The position numbers and the translations under genes are program-made. From positions 1 through 62,371 of the IMG/VR virus record IMGVR_UViG_3300029267_002381: a DNA stretch of 62,371 bases; one strand, written 5' to 3'. Below, piece after piece: positions 7,419-15,165 of the stretch. The first letter of the stretch is position 1; the number at the start of each line of letters is the position of its first letter. A model generated the notes under the pieces. That model worked only from the letters and a program-made list of their open reading frames with translations, had not been told where the DNA came from and searched no databases. This DNA comes from a virus.

Positions 7419-7448
7419 AACTTTCGGCTGTGACTTTTGGGAGAAGAA

Positions 7449-7628
7449 ATGACCTTCGTTTGGAAATCTGCACCTTGCTATAATGAGTCTCATCTTGTCC
7501 AAGGGGATAGTACGTTTGCACTTTGTACTATAAAACCCATGAAACCTTATGGATGGCGAAAAAACGACAAGAAACCCAAGTGTGAACTTTGTATTAAAGA
7601 ATATGAAAAGCATATAAAGCGAGGATAA
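7449..7628 (+). CDS. Small Cys-containing protein
   Basis: 59 residues; ATG follows GGAGAAGAA (a TTG at 7437 is in frame but lacks a site). Cys at APC, ALC and KCELC could bind one zinc. Lys-rich C-terminus. No family recognised. Confidence 0.6.
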   Translation: MTFVWKSAPCYNESHLVQGDSTFALCTIKPMKPYGWRKNDKKPKCELCIKEYEKHIKRG

Positions 7629-7632
7629 AAAG

Positions 7633-7854
7633 ATGCTTAACGGCCCACCCAAGACTTTAAAAGACGCGCGGAAACATAGATACCATCAATGGGCAGGAAA
7701 TCCCAAAGGTTGGAGTTATAATGAGGGATATTGTGCTTATGAGGTTGGTGATCTTATTGGTTATCAGTGCTCTCGCAAAAACGGCCATGGCCCTGCAGGG
7801 CTTTACTGCAAACAACACGCGGGGATGATTAAGAAAATGGAAGGAGGGGAATGA
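7633..7854 (+). CDS. Small zinc-binding phage protein
   Basis: 73 residues. The pattern GYCAYEVGDLIGYQCSRKNG HGPAGLYCKQH (Cys, Cys, Cys, His) looks like a single zinc site of a type seen in many phage small proteins. It ends in ATGATG overlap with the next gene. Confidence 0.65.
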   Translation: MLNGPPKTLKDARKHRYHQWAGNPKGWSYNEGYCAYEVGDLIGYQCSRKNGHGPAGLYCKQHAGMIKKMEGGE

Positions 7855-8084
7855 TGTTTATAACAAAAGGCAAACAAACTGTAAACATGGATAATGTTTC
7901 ATCGTTTTTTGTAAGCGGAACAGACGTTTATTTTTGTGGAATTCAACATGGCTATCGCACAAATTCTGACACATCCATATATGATGAGCAGTATGTTGAT
8001 GTTTTTACTTTTGAAAACAATGTTGGGGCATTGGAAGCATATACTAAAATTGTAGACGTGCTTGAAAAACAATATTCAATTTGA
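7851..8084 (+). CDS. Small protein of unknown function
   Basis: 77 residues, translationally coupled to the gene before it. Mixed beta then helix (ALEAYTKIVDVLEKQY). Its end carries a 19-bp sequence nearly repeated at the end of the next gene. Confidence 0.6.
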   Translation: MMFITKGKQTVNMDNVSSFFVSGTDVYFCGIQHGYRTNSDTSIYDEQYVDVFTFENNVGALEAYTKIVDVLEKQYSI

Positions 8085-8111
8085 CACCGGGGCCATTGAA
8101 GGAGGGGAATA

Positions 8112-8294
8112 ATGGGGAAAATGTATGAAGAAGATATGTATTTGCCAAAAGATAAAATGTGTTGTCATTGTTATCACTTTACGAGATGCGTTTGGTTGAT
8201 CGGTATTGGAGGCTCGGAACGTCATTGTGATTGGTCGCCGAGTCGATTTAAAGATGCGAAAACGAAAATTGACACCGGAGCCATTGATGGGTAA
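8112..8294 (+). CDS. Small zinc-binding protein
   Basis: 60 residues after GAGGGG. CCHCYHFTRC and RHCDW give a plausible zinc site. Its final codons (IDTGAIDG) come from DNA nearly identical to 8083-8101, suggesting a duplication at the gene boundary. It overlaps the DUF1376 gene start. Confidence 0.6.
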   Translation: MGKMYEEDMYLPKDKMCCHCYHFTRCVWLIGIGGSERHCDWSPSRFKDAKTKIDTGAIDG

Positions 8295-8778
8295 AGCACC
8301 AGCCTTTCCACTTTACGCTTCTGACTTTTATATGGACACGTCCGCATGGACAGTTTCAGAGATTGGAGCTTACACTCGGCTATTGGTTGTTGAAGAAATT
8401 CACGGAAACCTACCAAGCGAAATGAGCCGGCTTGCGCGAATTGCAGGATGTACGCCAGACGAGTTTACGCCGATATGGAAAACCATAAAAACCAAATTCG
8501 ACATTGATAATAGTGTATTGCATTCAAACGTTGTTTATTATCAAAGCCGATTTATTCCTAAACATATCCGCGATAAAGTATTATCTGTTGGTAAGTGTAA
8601 ATTGTGCGGAAGTGATCAAAATCTTGAGGTTGATCACATAATACCATTTAGTTTAGGGGGAAGCAACGATTTAAACAATCTGCAATGCCTGTGTAAATCA
8701 TGCAATCTATCTAAGGGTAATAAAATTTTAAGCAATCACCGGAAAGAGATACAAAAAAGTGGACACACTAATGCCTAA
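8287..8778 (+). CDS. DUF1376-HNH fusion
   Basis: 163 residues from the ATG at 8287 (GGAG 8 bases upstream). Residues 1-70 match DUF1376/YdaU, typical of phage replication initiators (APAFPLYASDFYMDT, then GAYTRLLVVEE). Residues 95-150 form an HNH nuclease with CKLCG, EVDHIIPFSLGG, LQCLCKSCNLSKG: two Cys pairs and the DH pair. In most phages DUF1376 is followed by a DNA-binding or helicase-loader domain instead, so an HNH domain may have replaced it. The product could be a nicking initiator or a homing-type insertion. Confidence 0.82.
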   Translation: MGKAPAFPLYASDFYMDTSAWTVSEIGAYTRLLVVEEIHGNLPSEMSRLARIAGCTPDEFTPIWKTIKTKFDIDNSVLHSNVVYYQSRFIPKHIRDKVLSVGKCKLCGSDQNLEVDHIIPFSLGGSNDLNNLQCLCKSCNLSKGNKILSNHRKEIQKSGHTNA

Positions 8779-9541
8779 ACGATTTACCGATACGTCTATG
8801 TGGCACGAAGACTGGATCATTGGCCTCGACCCCGAATATATCATGTTGTGGATATACATTAAAGACAATTGTGATCATGCGGGTATCTGGAAGCCGAACA
8901 AAAAGTTTATTGAAATAATAACCAAAGCGGAAATTGACTTAGAAAAAGCATTCAAATTATTTAATGAAGATAAGCAACGATTAATTGAATTAAAAAATGG
9001 CAGATGGTTGCTTGTTGATTTTTTTGTGTTCCAATATGGTCGGATCATGAACTTAAACAATAGGGTTCACCGGTCAATTTATGAACTTTGGGGTCAAAAT
9101 GGGGTCAACTTGGAGTCAATTAGGGGTCAAGTTGAGGTCAGGGATGGGGTTAAAGACAAAGATAAAGACAAAGAAAAAGAAAAGGAAAAAGAAAATAAAG
9201 AAGAAAAAGAAGTTGATATAGTAATAGAATGTTTTAATAAAATTGTTGGAACAAAGTATAAAACAGGGGAGAAATCAGTTCGGGAAAACATACATGCGAG
9301 GCTGTGTGGTGGATACACTATTGAGGACTGCATAAAAGTTATTCAAACAAAAAAAGAGGATTGGGAACACGACGAAAAAATGATAAAATTTTTAAGACCC
9401 TCAACTTTATTCAGGCCGACAAAATTTCCAGAATATTTGAATCAAGTACGAAGATCATTAAAGCCTAAAATCCAACAACGGTATGATAGCTTTATGGAAA
9501 AATACGGTAACAAAATAATGGGATCAGAAAATGACCAATAA
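8771..9541 (+). CDS. Replisome organiser-like protein with Phg_2220_C domain
   Basis: 256 residues; ATG 8771 is preferred, GTG 8759 is possible. The N-terminal winged-helix-like part (FTDTSMWHEDWIIGLDPEY, then DNCDHAGIWKPNKKF) matches phage replication initiators; a Lys/Glu/Asp linker (about residues 120-145) follows, then the conserved phage C-terminal domain (CFNKIVGTKYKTG, IKFLRPSTLFRPTKFPEYL). The protein likely binds the phage origin and recruits the helicase loader encoded next. The origin may lie inside the A-rich linker DNA (9150-9210), as in other phages; that is inference. Confidence 0.82.
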   Translation: MPKRFTDTSMWHEDWIIGLDPEYIMLWIYIKDNCDHAGIWKPNKKFIEIITKAEIDLEKAFKLFNEDKQRLIELKNGRWLLVDFFVFQYGRIMNLNNRVHRSIYELWGQNGVNLESIRGQVEVRDGVKDKDKDKEKEKEKENKEEKEVDIVIECFNKIVGTKYKTGEKSVRENIHARLCGGYTIEDCIKVIQTKKEDWEHDEKMIKFLRPSTLFRPTKFPEYLNQVRRSLKPKIQQRYDSFMEKYGNKIMGSENDQ

Positions 9542-10055
9542 AGAGATTGAAGAATTCAATGGTTTGATGCAGGGGCTTGCAGAGATTTACGGAGAAAATG
9601 TCTCTGACGAAAGATTGCTTTTGTTTTGGGAAGCGCTAAAAGACCTTCCACTCGGAACGATCAAAAGCAATATCAACAATCACATCAGATTAAATAAATT
9701 TTTTCCAAAACCCTCGGAGCTACGTGGAGAGCAAAATATTGAAATTCAAGCTCAGAAGGATATTGCCTATTTAGAAAATCTTTTAAATAATTATTATTTC
9801 CCTGGGTTTGGAGAGTCAAGTATGAACATAATAAGCCAGAAACTCAAAGAAGATGGCAAAGAATATTTAGCTGAAATGATTGATCGATTTGGGGTTGAAA
9901 TGGTGAATCAGTTTAATCCATCAGCTACCCGCGCTCAAATGTTAAATGCGTATAAAGCAGATGTTAAGGCAGGGCGGTTAATGTTAAATGAAAAGCAAGA
10001 AACCAAAGAGATATGTGGCAAAACAGAAAAGTTGATTGATAAAATTGTTGATTGA
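9531..10055 (+). CDS. Probable helicase loader (G39P/DnaI-like)
   Basis: 174 residues, overlapping the replisome organiser. The region LFWEALKDLPLGTIKSNI followed by HIRLNKFFPKPSELRG has the helical layout and FPxPxxL ending of SPP1 G39P-like loaders. The C-terminal half is helical (YLAEMIDRFG). It would deliver host DnaB to the origin. No Walker motif, which fits an adaptor rather than an ATPase. Confidence 0.6.
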   Translation: MTNKEIEEFNGLMQGLAEIYGENVSDERLLLFWEALKDLPLGTIKSNINNHIRLNKFFPKPSELRGEQNIEIQAQKDIAYLENLLNNYYFPGFGESSMNIISQKLKEDGKEYLAEMIDRFGVEMVNQFNPSATRAQMLNAYKADVKAGRLMLNEKQETKEICGKTEKLIDKIVD

Positions 10056-10088
10056 ACGCAAGGCCAAAGAGTTGGCAAGGGATAAGCC

Positions 10089-10475
10089 ATGACGAAATTT
10101 AATTTTTATTGGCAATACATTGAACGACCAAGACGAATAATTTCAGGTTTTTTCTTACGAAAAATGTTGAAATGGGACAATGCTAAACACATTCAATGGG
10201 GAGTAAATAAACATAGAAATGAATTGGTTTTGAGCCAGGGGAATGAAGTAGCGAGATTGCTTGGGTGGACAGACCAATATGAGGATGACTATTATTGGGT
10301 GATATATGTACCGAGAACGGGCGTACGCTTAGAAACTTGTGTTGGAGGGCCTCTTTGGCTAAAAAAACGATTGTCCGGGTTTGAGTATTATAGATTAGAA
10401 CGCAATTTTGAAATAAACAATCCTATGGAAATAGCAAAACAGTTAATTGAAGAACAGAAAATTATATTAAAATAA
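10089..10475 (+). CDS. Phage protein of unknown function
   Basis: 128 residues, Trp- and Tyr-rich, beta-structured middle (DDYYWVIYVPRTGVRLE) and helical end. It ends at the first copy of the 36-bp boundary repeat. No family recognised. Confidence 0.65.
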   Translation: MTKFNFYWQYIERPRRIISGFFLRKMLKWDNAKHIQWGVNKHRNELVLSQGNEVARLLGWTDQYEDDYYWVIYVPRTGVRLETCVGGPLWLKKRLSGFEYYRLERNFEINNPMEIAKQLIEEQKIILK

Positions 10476-10506
10476 TCTGGAAGAAAAACAAGGAGAGAAG
10501 CCATGA
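10471..10506 (+). repeat. 36-bp direct repeat, copy 1
   Basis: Matches 10611-10646 with one mismatch. It holds the ribosome-binding site AAGGAGAGAAGCC and the ATGA start of the 47-residue gene. A shorter version (GGAGAGAAGCCATGA) recurs at about 11014-11028. The repeats bracket exactly one gene. Confidence 0.95.
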
Positions 10507-10646
10507 CGAAAGAAGAAGTAATAGAAAATTTGAAAGATGAAAACGCAAACGCAGAGATTGAAGGATTAGAATTTGTTGTTATACCCGTGGAAGCAATAGA
10601 TTGGTTACTTAATTATCTGGAAGAAAAACAAGGAGAGAAGCCATGA
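10503..10646 (+). CDS. 47-residue acidic protein in a direct-repeat cassette
   Basis: Small acidic protein (MTKEEVIENLKDENANAEIEG, then IDWLLNYLEEKQGEKP). It starts in one copy of a 36-bp repeat and ends in the next, overlapping the following start by ATGA. Recombination between repeats would remove it cleanly while keeping the next gene's translation signals. Confidence 0.65.
   Translation: MTKEEVIENLKDENANAEIEGLEFVVIPVEAIDWLLNYLEEKQGEKP
10611..10646 (+). repeat. 36-bp direct repeat, copy 2
   Basis: Second copy of the 10471-10506 repeat, 140 bases downstream. In this copy the repeat encodes the C-terminus of the 47-residue protein as well as the ribosome-binding site of the RyR-like gene. 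Confidence 0.95.
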
Positions 10647-11029
10647 ATGTAACAGATATTATAACAAGACGGGCAAAATTTGTCTACGAGGCAGCTCGAC
10701 TTGCAGCGATAGCGGCCGAAGCACCGATTGTGCCGGTGTTCTGGGATGATCGCGAAGAAGCATTCCGTAAGCAGTTTTTGAAAGTGATTGAGCGACAATG
10801 TGGCGAACAGCGTTCGAAGTCGCCAGAAGAATTACATGGAAGTTGGATGCAATCATATTTTGCAATGGGTTGGGAGTATGGCCCTGAATACAGCCAGGAA
10901 AACAAAACCCATCCAGATTTGGTTCCTTACGCAGACCTCGGCCAGTTGGAACGTGATAAAGACGCTGTGTTTGTGGCCTTGTGTGAAATCGCACGGCGAT
11001 GGATTTATGATATAGGAGAGAAGCCATGA
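10643..11029 (+). CDS. RyR-domain-like phage protein
   Basis: 128 residues. The C-terminal half HGSWMQSYFAMGWEYGPEY, then KTHPDLVPYADL and ERDKDAVF follows the RyR domain pattern (W-x-GWxYG...KxHPxLVPYxxLxxxExxKD). Phage and bacterial copies are common; they may recognise phosphorylated or nucleotide ligands, but the phage role is unknown. The N-terminal half is Ala-rich helix. Confidence 0.72.
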   Translation: MNVTDIITRRAKFVYEAARLAAIAAEAPIVPVFWDDREEAFRKQFLKVIERQCGEQRSKSPEELHGSWMQSYFAMGWEYGPEYSQENKTHPDLVPYADLGQLERDKDAVFVALCEIARRWIYDIGEKP

Positions 11030-11244
11030 TGAATGTTCGCTCAAAAATAAAAGCTGGCGACCTCGTAAAATACAAGAAAAAGAAATGGATAGTTATTTAT
11101 TGGGATATTGTGTGTGAGGGAAATGTCATGAGGCTGTCGATGGTTAAATATCCAAAGAATTCGTGCCCTCGACTTCTGTGGACAAAAGAACTTTATGATG
11201 AACAAATTGAAGAACTTGAAATTTTAAAGGAGAAAAGACCATGA
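11026..11244 (+). CDS. Small basic beta-rich protein
   Basis: 72 residues, overlapping by ATGATG. The start KAGDLVKYKKKKWIVIYWD resembles a small beta-barrel of the kind seen in phage and ribosomal proteins; the end is an acidic helix. No function assigned. Confidence 0.6.
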   Translation: MMNVRSKIKAGDLVKYKKKKWIVIYWDIVCEGNVMRLSMVKYPKNSCPRLLWTKELYDEQIEELEILKEKRP

Positions 11245-11624
11245 AATACTTCACAACAATTTTAGTCCTGCTCGCCGTCTCGGTGATGGGGCAGACAACA
11301 ACGGGAAATTCACTTTCTGACGACCAGCTTAAAGAGTTATTCGATTGGACTGACTTTGATTCATTTTATACAAACCAAGATTCTCTAAACGATACAGCAC
11401 CACAATCCTGGACTTTTCATTTTTCAGACACTCTGCACACCATTAGATTTCATGGGATAATCATTATAGGTGGAGATGTTGAACTTGAATACTCCGACCC
11501 CAGATTTAACGCTGCGGAATATGCTTTTGAAGAATGGTTCCAAAATCTTACGATAAAGGAAATAAGAGAAAAATATGGATTTGACATATTCAGAATGAAC
11601 GTCATCAAGGAGGAAGAAAGATGA
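11241..11624 (+). CDS. Secreted protein, Sec signal peptide with +1 Gln
   Basis: 127 residues. MKYFTTILVLLAVSVMG is a textbook Sec signal peptide with cleavage expected before Gln18. The mature part is acidic and soluble with no known domain. Coupled by ATG overlap to both neighbours; with the next gene it forms a pair of exported accessory proteins, presumably acting in the periplasm or outside the cell. Confidence 0.7.
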   Translation: MKYFTTILVLLAVSVMGQTTTGNSLSDDQLKELFDWTDFDSFYTNQDSLNDTAPQSWTFHFSDTLHTIRFHGIIIIGGDVELEYSDPRFNAAEYAFEEWFQNLTIKEIREKYGFDIFRMNVIKEEER

Positions 11625-12481
11625 AACGCACAATCGCACGACTCGCATTCATCGCCCTCATTCCGGCGATGCTGGCAGGACAGACAATTAAAACCGACAC
11701 ATTATCACACCGAACGGGCTCCGTGGTGGACTCTGCGTTTACAGAGGAAAACACAACCTATCTTTTTAACACGTCCTGGGACTCGCTTGTTTTGCAGGTC
11801 ACAGTTACGTACACAGACACAACTGAAGCCCCGCCCGATACAACTGCTCCCGATTCAACAGCCGGAACTGTAAGGCTCTGCATCGATCCCGACAATCAAG
11901 GAGATAACTGGTTTTTCATGTCCGTTCACAACATGAGCAACCGGACACTCGGACATATTATATTCTCAGGGTTAAAGTTTGACCAAATTAGAGCCAATAT
12001 AGACAACGGATTTATTCTTTGTGGAGGAACAAATGACGGCAACATTCCACCATTTCTATGCCAAAGAGCGGAAACGGATATTCTTCTCGTAAGCGGGGAT
12101 ATATTGCCAATATCTGTTGTTCATAAAAGCGACAATTACGCAAATTTGACGGTTCAACTACTTTTCGGGCAGGATACATTGACTGTACCGCTTGGGGCTG
12201 TTGAGGATACGGAACTTGACGTGCCGGTTGGCGATGTTACTCCTGGGGGAACTGCGGGAATTAAAGTCAAGTGGAACCCAAACACCGAGGAAGACCTGGC
12301 AGGCTATCGCACTCATTTAGGACTTTGGCCTGGAGAGTTTTATACAAGTATCGACGTTGCCAACGTGACCGAATGGAATACACGGATCAACAGGGGCATC
12401 AGATATATCATCGGTGTATCAGCGTATGATTATTCGTTCAATGAATCAGATCCGACGTCGGTGGATTACGTAGCTGAATAG
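11621..12481 (+). CDS. Secreted protein with C-terminal fibronectin-III-like domain
   Basis: 286 residues. Signal peptide of about 20 residues (MKRTIARLAFIALIPAMLAG, then Gln). A Thr/Pro/Asp-rich linker (TEAPPDTTAPDSTAG) separates domains. The C-terminus (IKVKWNPNTEEDLAGYRTHL; IIGVSAYDYSFNESDPT) reads like a fibronectin type III fold, common in FCB-group surface proteins. Likely exported and binding surfaces or sugars. Possibly of host origin. Confidence 0.72.
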   Translation: MKRTIARLAFIALIPAMLAGQTIKTDTLSHRTGSVVDSAFTEENTTYLFNTSWDSLVLQVTVTYTDTTEAPPDTTAPDSTAGTVRLCIDPDNQGDNWFFMSVHNMSNRTLGHIIFSGLKFDQIRANIDNGFILCGGTNDGNIPPFLCQRAETDILLVSGDILPISVVHKSDNYANLTVQLLFGQDTLTVPLGAVEDTELDVPVGDVTPGGTAGIKVKWNPNTEEDLAGYRTHLGLWPGEFYTSIDVANVTEWNTRINRGIRYIIGVSAYDYSFNESDPTSVDYVAE

Positions 12482-12490
12482 GAGGATGTC

Positions 12491-12778
12491 ATGCAGAAAC
12501 GAGGCCAACTAACCCAGCGAATAAAAGAAAAATCTAAAGAACTATTTGGTTACGAGATCAATCAAACGGAATTAAGGTTTATTCCCTATTTACAATATGT
12601 GATGTGTAATGAACAGCGACTCGACCCCACCTGCGTTTCCAGTGAAGAAAGAAAAATATTAAGGAAATGGAAGGATGCTGGCTACATTGAAGGAGGAGCT
12701 TCGGGAATGCTTATTTCAAGAGAATTTTGGGACATTATGTGCGAGATTGTATTTCTTGGATATGTTGACATTGATTAA
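12491..12778 (+). CDS. Small protein of unknown function
   Basis: 95 residues after TAGGAGGATGTC. A helical N-terminus, then SSEERKILRKWKDAGYIEGG as in small helical phage proteins. The GCTGAATAGGAGGATGTCATG at its start is nearly repeated at the start of the gene at 13169, bracketing two genes. Confidence 0.6.
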   Translation: MQKRGQLTQRIKEKSKELFGYEINQTELRFIPYLQYVMCNEQRLDPTCVSSEERKILRKWKDAGYIEGGASGMLISREFWDIMCEIVFLGYVDID

Positions 12779-12790
12779 TAGGAGGACATT

Positions 12791-13159
12791 ATGTGGAATA
12801 AACGGGGATATACCGAGGGAGTCTTAAGACAAGCCTTGAATTTGATTTCTGTGGGAGAGTATGGAGATATAAAAGATTTTGACATGATTAGATTCTGTGG
12901 TGATCTCAGAAGAGATTTAATGAGTTACCGAGACAAAGAAATAACTATTGTCGTGCATGACTTTGGCGATCCATCGGTGGGTATTCCTCATGTAGTGTTT
13001 GAAGTTAAACCAAGTATATTCATTGAGGAAAATGAAAGAGAATCGATTAGAAAAGCGTTTGAAGATGCTTTTTCATTGGTGACGGATTGCCCGAATGTTG
13101 AGTTTTCGGATGAAGCTCAAAAACGAGTAGAAGAAGAGAATAAAATGTTAGCAGAATAG
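12791..13159 (+). CDS. Protein of unknown function
   Basis: 122 residues after AGGAGG. Mixed helix and strand (ITIVVHDFGDPSVGIPHVVF) with acidic C-terminal helix. No family recognised. Part of the two-gene block between the boundary repeats. Confidence 0.6.
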   Translation: MWNKRGYTEGVLRQALNLISVGEYGDIKDFDMIRFCGDLRRDLMSYRDKEITIVVHDFGDPSVGIPHVVFEVKPSIFIEENERESIRKAFEDAFSLVTDCPNVEFSDEAQKRVEEENKMLAE

Positions 13160-13168
13160 GAGGATGTC

Positions 13169-13525
13169 ATGGAAACGTTAAAACTGAAAAAAGGAAGTAT
13201 TGTGAAAATTAACGGTGTGCCATTGACACTAAAAAAATCGGTGAAAGCCGAAACCCACGAAGGGAATCTAAGACTTTTACAACAACAGACTCCCAATGTT
13301 AAGTATGAGGAGAATGGATGGGAGAAAGAAGGGATGAGTGAAAACAAAACAAAGAAACTTTACCGCATCAGATTAGGTGCGGAGGGATCAATGGCAATTG
13401 AGAAGGGCCAACACTACCACGATGTAATTGCGGAAGACATTGAAGGAGTTTTGATAAAAATGAAAAAGAGTCATCCAGATTTCAAAATAGTAGAATTGGT
13501 TTGTATTGGTGAAGAAGACATTTAA
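13169..13525 (+). CDS. Protein of unknown function, possibly two fused parts
   Basis: 118 residues after AGGAGG. The N-terminal half is basic and beta-rich (LKKGSIVKINGVPLTLKK), the C-terminal half (LYRIRLGAEGSMAIEKG, then acidic helix) seems separate, and an internal ATG at 13334 could start a second small product. No family recognised. Confidence 0.6.
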   Translation: METLKLKKGSIVKINGVPLTLKKSVKAETHEGNLRLLQQQTPNVKYEENGWEKEGMSENKTKKLYRIRLGAEGSMAIEKGQHYHDVIAEDIEGVLIKMKKSHPDFKIVELVCIGEEDI

Positions 13526-13527
13526 TC

Positions 13528-13677
13528 ATGGGGGGCATCGTGGCGGAAGCGCGGGAAAAACAGCTTAGGCGCCTGCGAGAAGTAACGCACTTGGACGCAA
13601 GGTTGGTTGCGGAAGGACGGAGCATCACGAGCCATCCGTTTTCCATGCAGGTACCGAATCCTGCCGATGCCCTCTGA
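13528..13677 (+). CDS. GC-rich 49-residue ORF or structured RNA
   Basis: Encodes MGGIVAEAREKQLRRL... in codons (GCG, CGG, CTG) much more GC-rich than its neighbours. There is no good ribosome-binding site. The ends pair as GGGGGCATCG/CGATGCCCTC (13531-13540 with 13665-13674, including one wobble), with inner hairpins ACGGA/TCCGT and GCAGG/CCTGC. Coding and RNA readings are both possible. It looks like a late arrival. Confidence 0.4.
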   Translation: MGGIVAEAREKQLRRLREVTHLDARLVAEGRSITSHPFSMQVPNPADAL

Positions 13678-13693
13678 ATGAAAGGGACATGAG

Positions 13694-13870
13694 ATGGAAG
13701 AAACTATAAGAGTTGCCGTTTGTCCTAAATGTTTACAAGTATATACAGAACAATCGATTGTAGATTCTGTTGAAAAAGGAATTAAAATACAATGTAAAAC
13801 TTGCAATCGGATACTCACAAATGGACTTTTGTCATGGATAATTCCCAATACAAATGAAGTGAGAGGATAA
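13694..13870 (+). CDS. 58-residue zinc ribbon protein
   Basis: ATG about 9 bases after AAAGGGA. CPKC and CKTC pairs separated by about 21 residues make a zinc ribbon. The rest is a short helix and an Asn-rich tail. Probable nucleic-acid or protein-binding microprotein. Confidence 0.65.
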   Translation: MEETIRVAVCPKCLQVYTEQSIVDSVEKGIKIQCKTCNRILTNGLLSWIIPNTNEVRG

Positions 13871-13874
13871 AACA

Positions 13875-14105
13875 ATGTCATCATCTCGGCAGCCACAGCA
13901 AAACTTGAAGCCGTTGGTATGGGAGAAAAAGTATCGTATTATCGATGTCGGGAAAAGAGAGGATTACTATTTAGCAAGAACATATTTCGGTTGCTATTTT
14001 ATTGAGCGTTGTTCAAATGGAAAATGGTACGGCAAAGCCAAGTGTGAAGCCGACTGGCGGGAGAGAATCAAGGAATGTTTTAGGGAGGCGGGATGTGGCA
14101 ATTAG
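13875..14105 (+). CDS. Small phage protein, paralogue of the 14460 gene
   Basis: 76 residues. It shares with the 14460 product the layout 'VWEKKY-R... ARTYFGCYFIE....GKWY...AK.ECEADWRERI', typical of a widespread small phage family of unknown function. The pair probably arose by duplication. Overlaps the next gene. Confidence 0.65.
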   Translation: MSSSRQPQQNLKPLVWEKKYRIIDVGKREDYYLARTYFGCYFIERCSNGKWYGKAKCEADWRERIKECFREAGCGN

Positions 14106-14287
14106 ACGAGGGCAGCCCGAGAGTAAGTTATGATTGTGGAGAAGATGGAGATGCTGGTTTTGTTCGGGTATGTGAAAAATGCCATCGATTCGTGAAGCCA
14201 GATAAAGAGATTTATACAAGCTTAAGTGGGATCTCTGAAAAACCAAACGCAACCTGTTCGAAATGTGGGCGAATAAGTTTTATTTGA
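14093..14287 (+). CDS. Small zinc ribbon protein
   Basis: 64 residues. CEKCHRF and CSKCGRISF, about 30 residues apart, form a four-Cys zinc site. Starts inside the previous gene and ends inside the next. Confidence 0.62.
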   Translation: MWQLDEGSPRVSYDCGEDGDAGFVRVCEKCHRFVKPDKEIYTSLSGISEKPNATCSKCGRISFI

Positions 14288-14463
14288 TTCCTAAGTCAAG
14301 GGCAATAAATGAAGAATACAAGGAGTTGGATCAACGAACACAGACAGCCTTAGAAGAAGCGAAGAAGACTCAACGAAAGTCTGAGAGAATGCTTGGAAAA
14401 TCTGAGAAAATGCTTGCGATGGCTAAAAAAATTATAGCCTCATTTGAGGAGCAACAGCCATGA
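14263..14463 (+). CDS. Coiled-coil small protein
   Basis: 66 residues, nearly all helix, with repeated KSERMLGKSEKMLAMAKK. Likely an oligomeric coiled coil. Overlaps both neighbours. Function unknown. Confidence 0.6.
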   Translation: MWANKFYLIPKSRAINEEYKELDQRTQTALEEAKKTQRKSERMLGKSEKMLAMAKKIIASFEEQQP

Positions 14464-14735
14464 AAGTGAGAGAGCTTGAATGGAAGGAGCTACGCGGAGT
14501 TCCGCAATATCGTGCGGAAACATCATTTGGCCGGTATCACATATTTAAGGCTTTATCAGGTTGGACGATCTACTGGAGAAATTCATATCTTGGCTTTCAG
14601 GACACGCCCGCCGAAGCCAAACAAGCTTGCCAAGAAGATTTTAACGAACGGGTAATGAAGTGTTTATGTTTGGATGATAGCGAGAAGGGCTTAATGATTC
14701 CTGGCGTAGATAGTTTTTGTCCAACAGACAGATAA
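14460..14735 (+). CDS. Small phage protein, paralogue of the 13875 gene
   Basis: 91 residues after GAGGAGCAACAGCC, overlapping by ATGA. Core: LEWKELRGVPQYRAETSFGR, then W...PAEAKQACQEDFNERV. Same family as 13875 with a longer C-terminal tail. Function unknown. Confidence 0.65.
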   Translation: MKVRELEWKELRGVPQYRAETSFGRYHIFKALSGWTIYWRNSYLGFQDTPAEAKQACQEDFNERVMKCLCLDDSEKGLMIPGVDSFCPTDR

Positions 14736-14766
14736 AGAAAGCATTGGAGTGTTTGGAGGAGGGATG

Positions 14767-14949
14767 ATGGACTGGAAAGCGCGATCGCGGATAAAAAGGA
14801 AAGTTCGCAAAAGAGTTAAAGAGGCCAACAAATATATTGAGCAACACGGTGACGCCATGTCGGTTGCTCGGGGAATCATCGAACTTGATCCCAAAAAACA
14901 AAAAGACGCCTTTGAGGAATATAACGGCATTATTTATGTTGCTGAATGA
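14767..14949 (+). CDS. Small basic protein
   Basis: 60 residues; ATG 14767 lies 7 bases after GGAGG (ATG 14764 is closer to the site). Very basic N-terminus (WKARSRIKRKVRKRVK), helical, possibly binding nucleic acid. No family recognised. Confidence 0.55.
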   Translation: MDWKARSRIKRKVRKRVKEANKYIEQHGDAMSVARGIIELDPKKQKDAFEEYNGIIYVAE

Positions 14950-14975
14950 ATATTTTTGATTGGGGGTGAAGTAAA

Positions 14976-15146
14976 ATGACTATCGGTGGAAGTCTTGAGG
15001 GAGAAAAAAGGCGTTGGCATAAAGATGTTGAGGAGGAAGCAGCCAGGCTAATCAGAACAGGAGTTGACCCTGATGATGCTACGGAGCAAGCAAAACGCAA
15101 TATCTGCGATAGGAGAAGCCGACAAACGACAACATTTATACCATGA
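14976..15146 (+). CDS. 56-residue charged protein
   Basis: ATG after GGGGGTGAAG. Helical and charged (LEGEKRRWHKDVEEEAARLI), then GVDPDDATEQAKRNICDRR, a pattern of small helical phage proteins. Function unknown. Confidence 0.5.
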   Translation: MTIGGSLEGEKRRWHKDVEEEAARLIRTGVDPDDATEQAKRNICDRRSRQTTTFIP

Positions 15147-15165
15147 GGATAGGAGGTAATGCCCA

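Noticed and set aside
13522-13896. 124-residue minus-strand ORF
   Set aside because: It opposes three rightward genes, has no ribosome-binding site and no recognisable domain.
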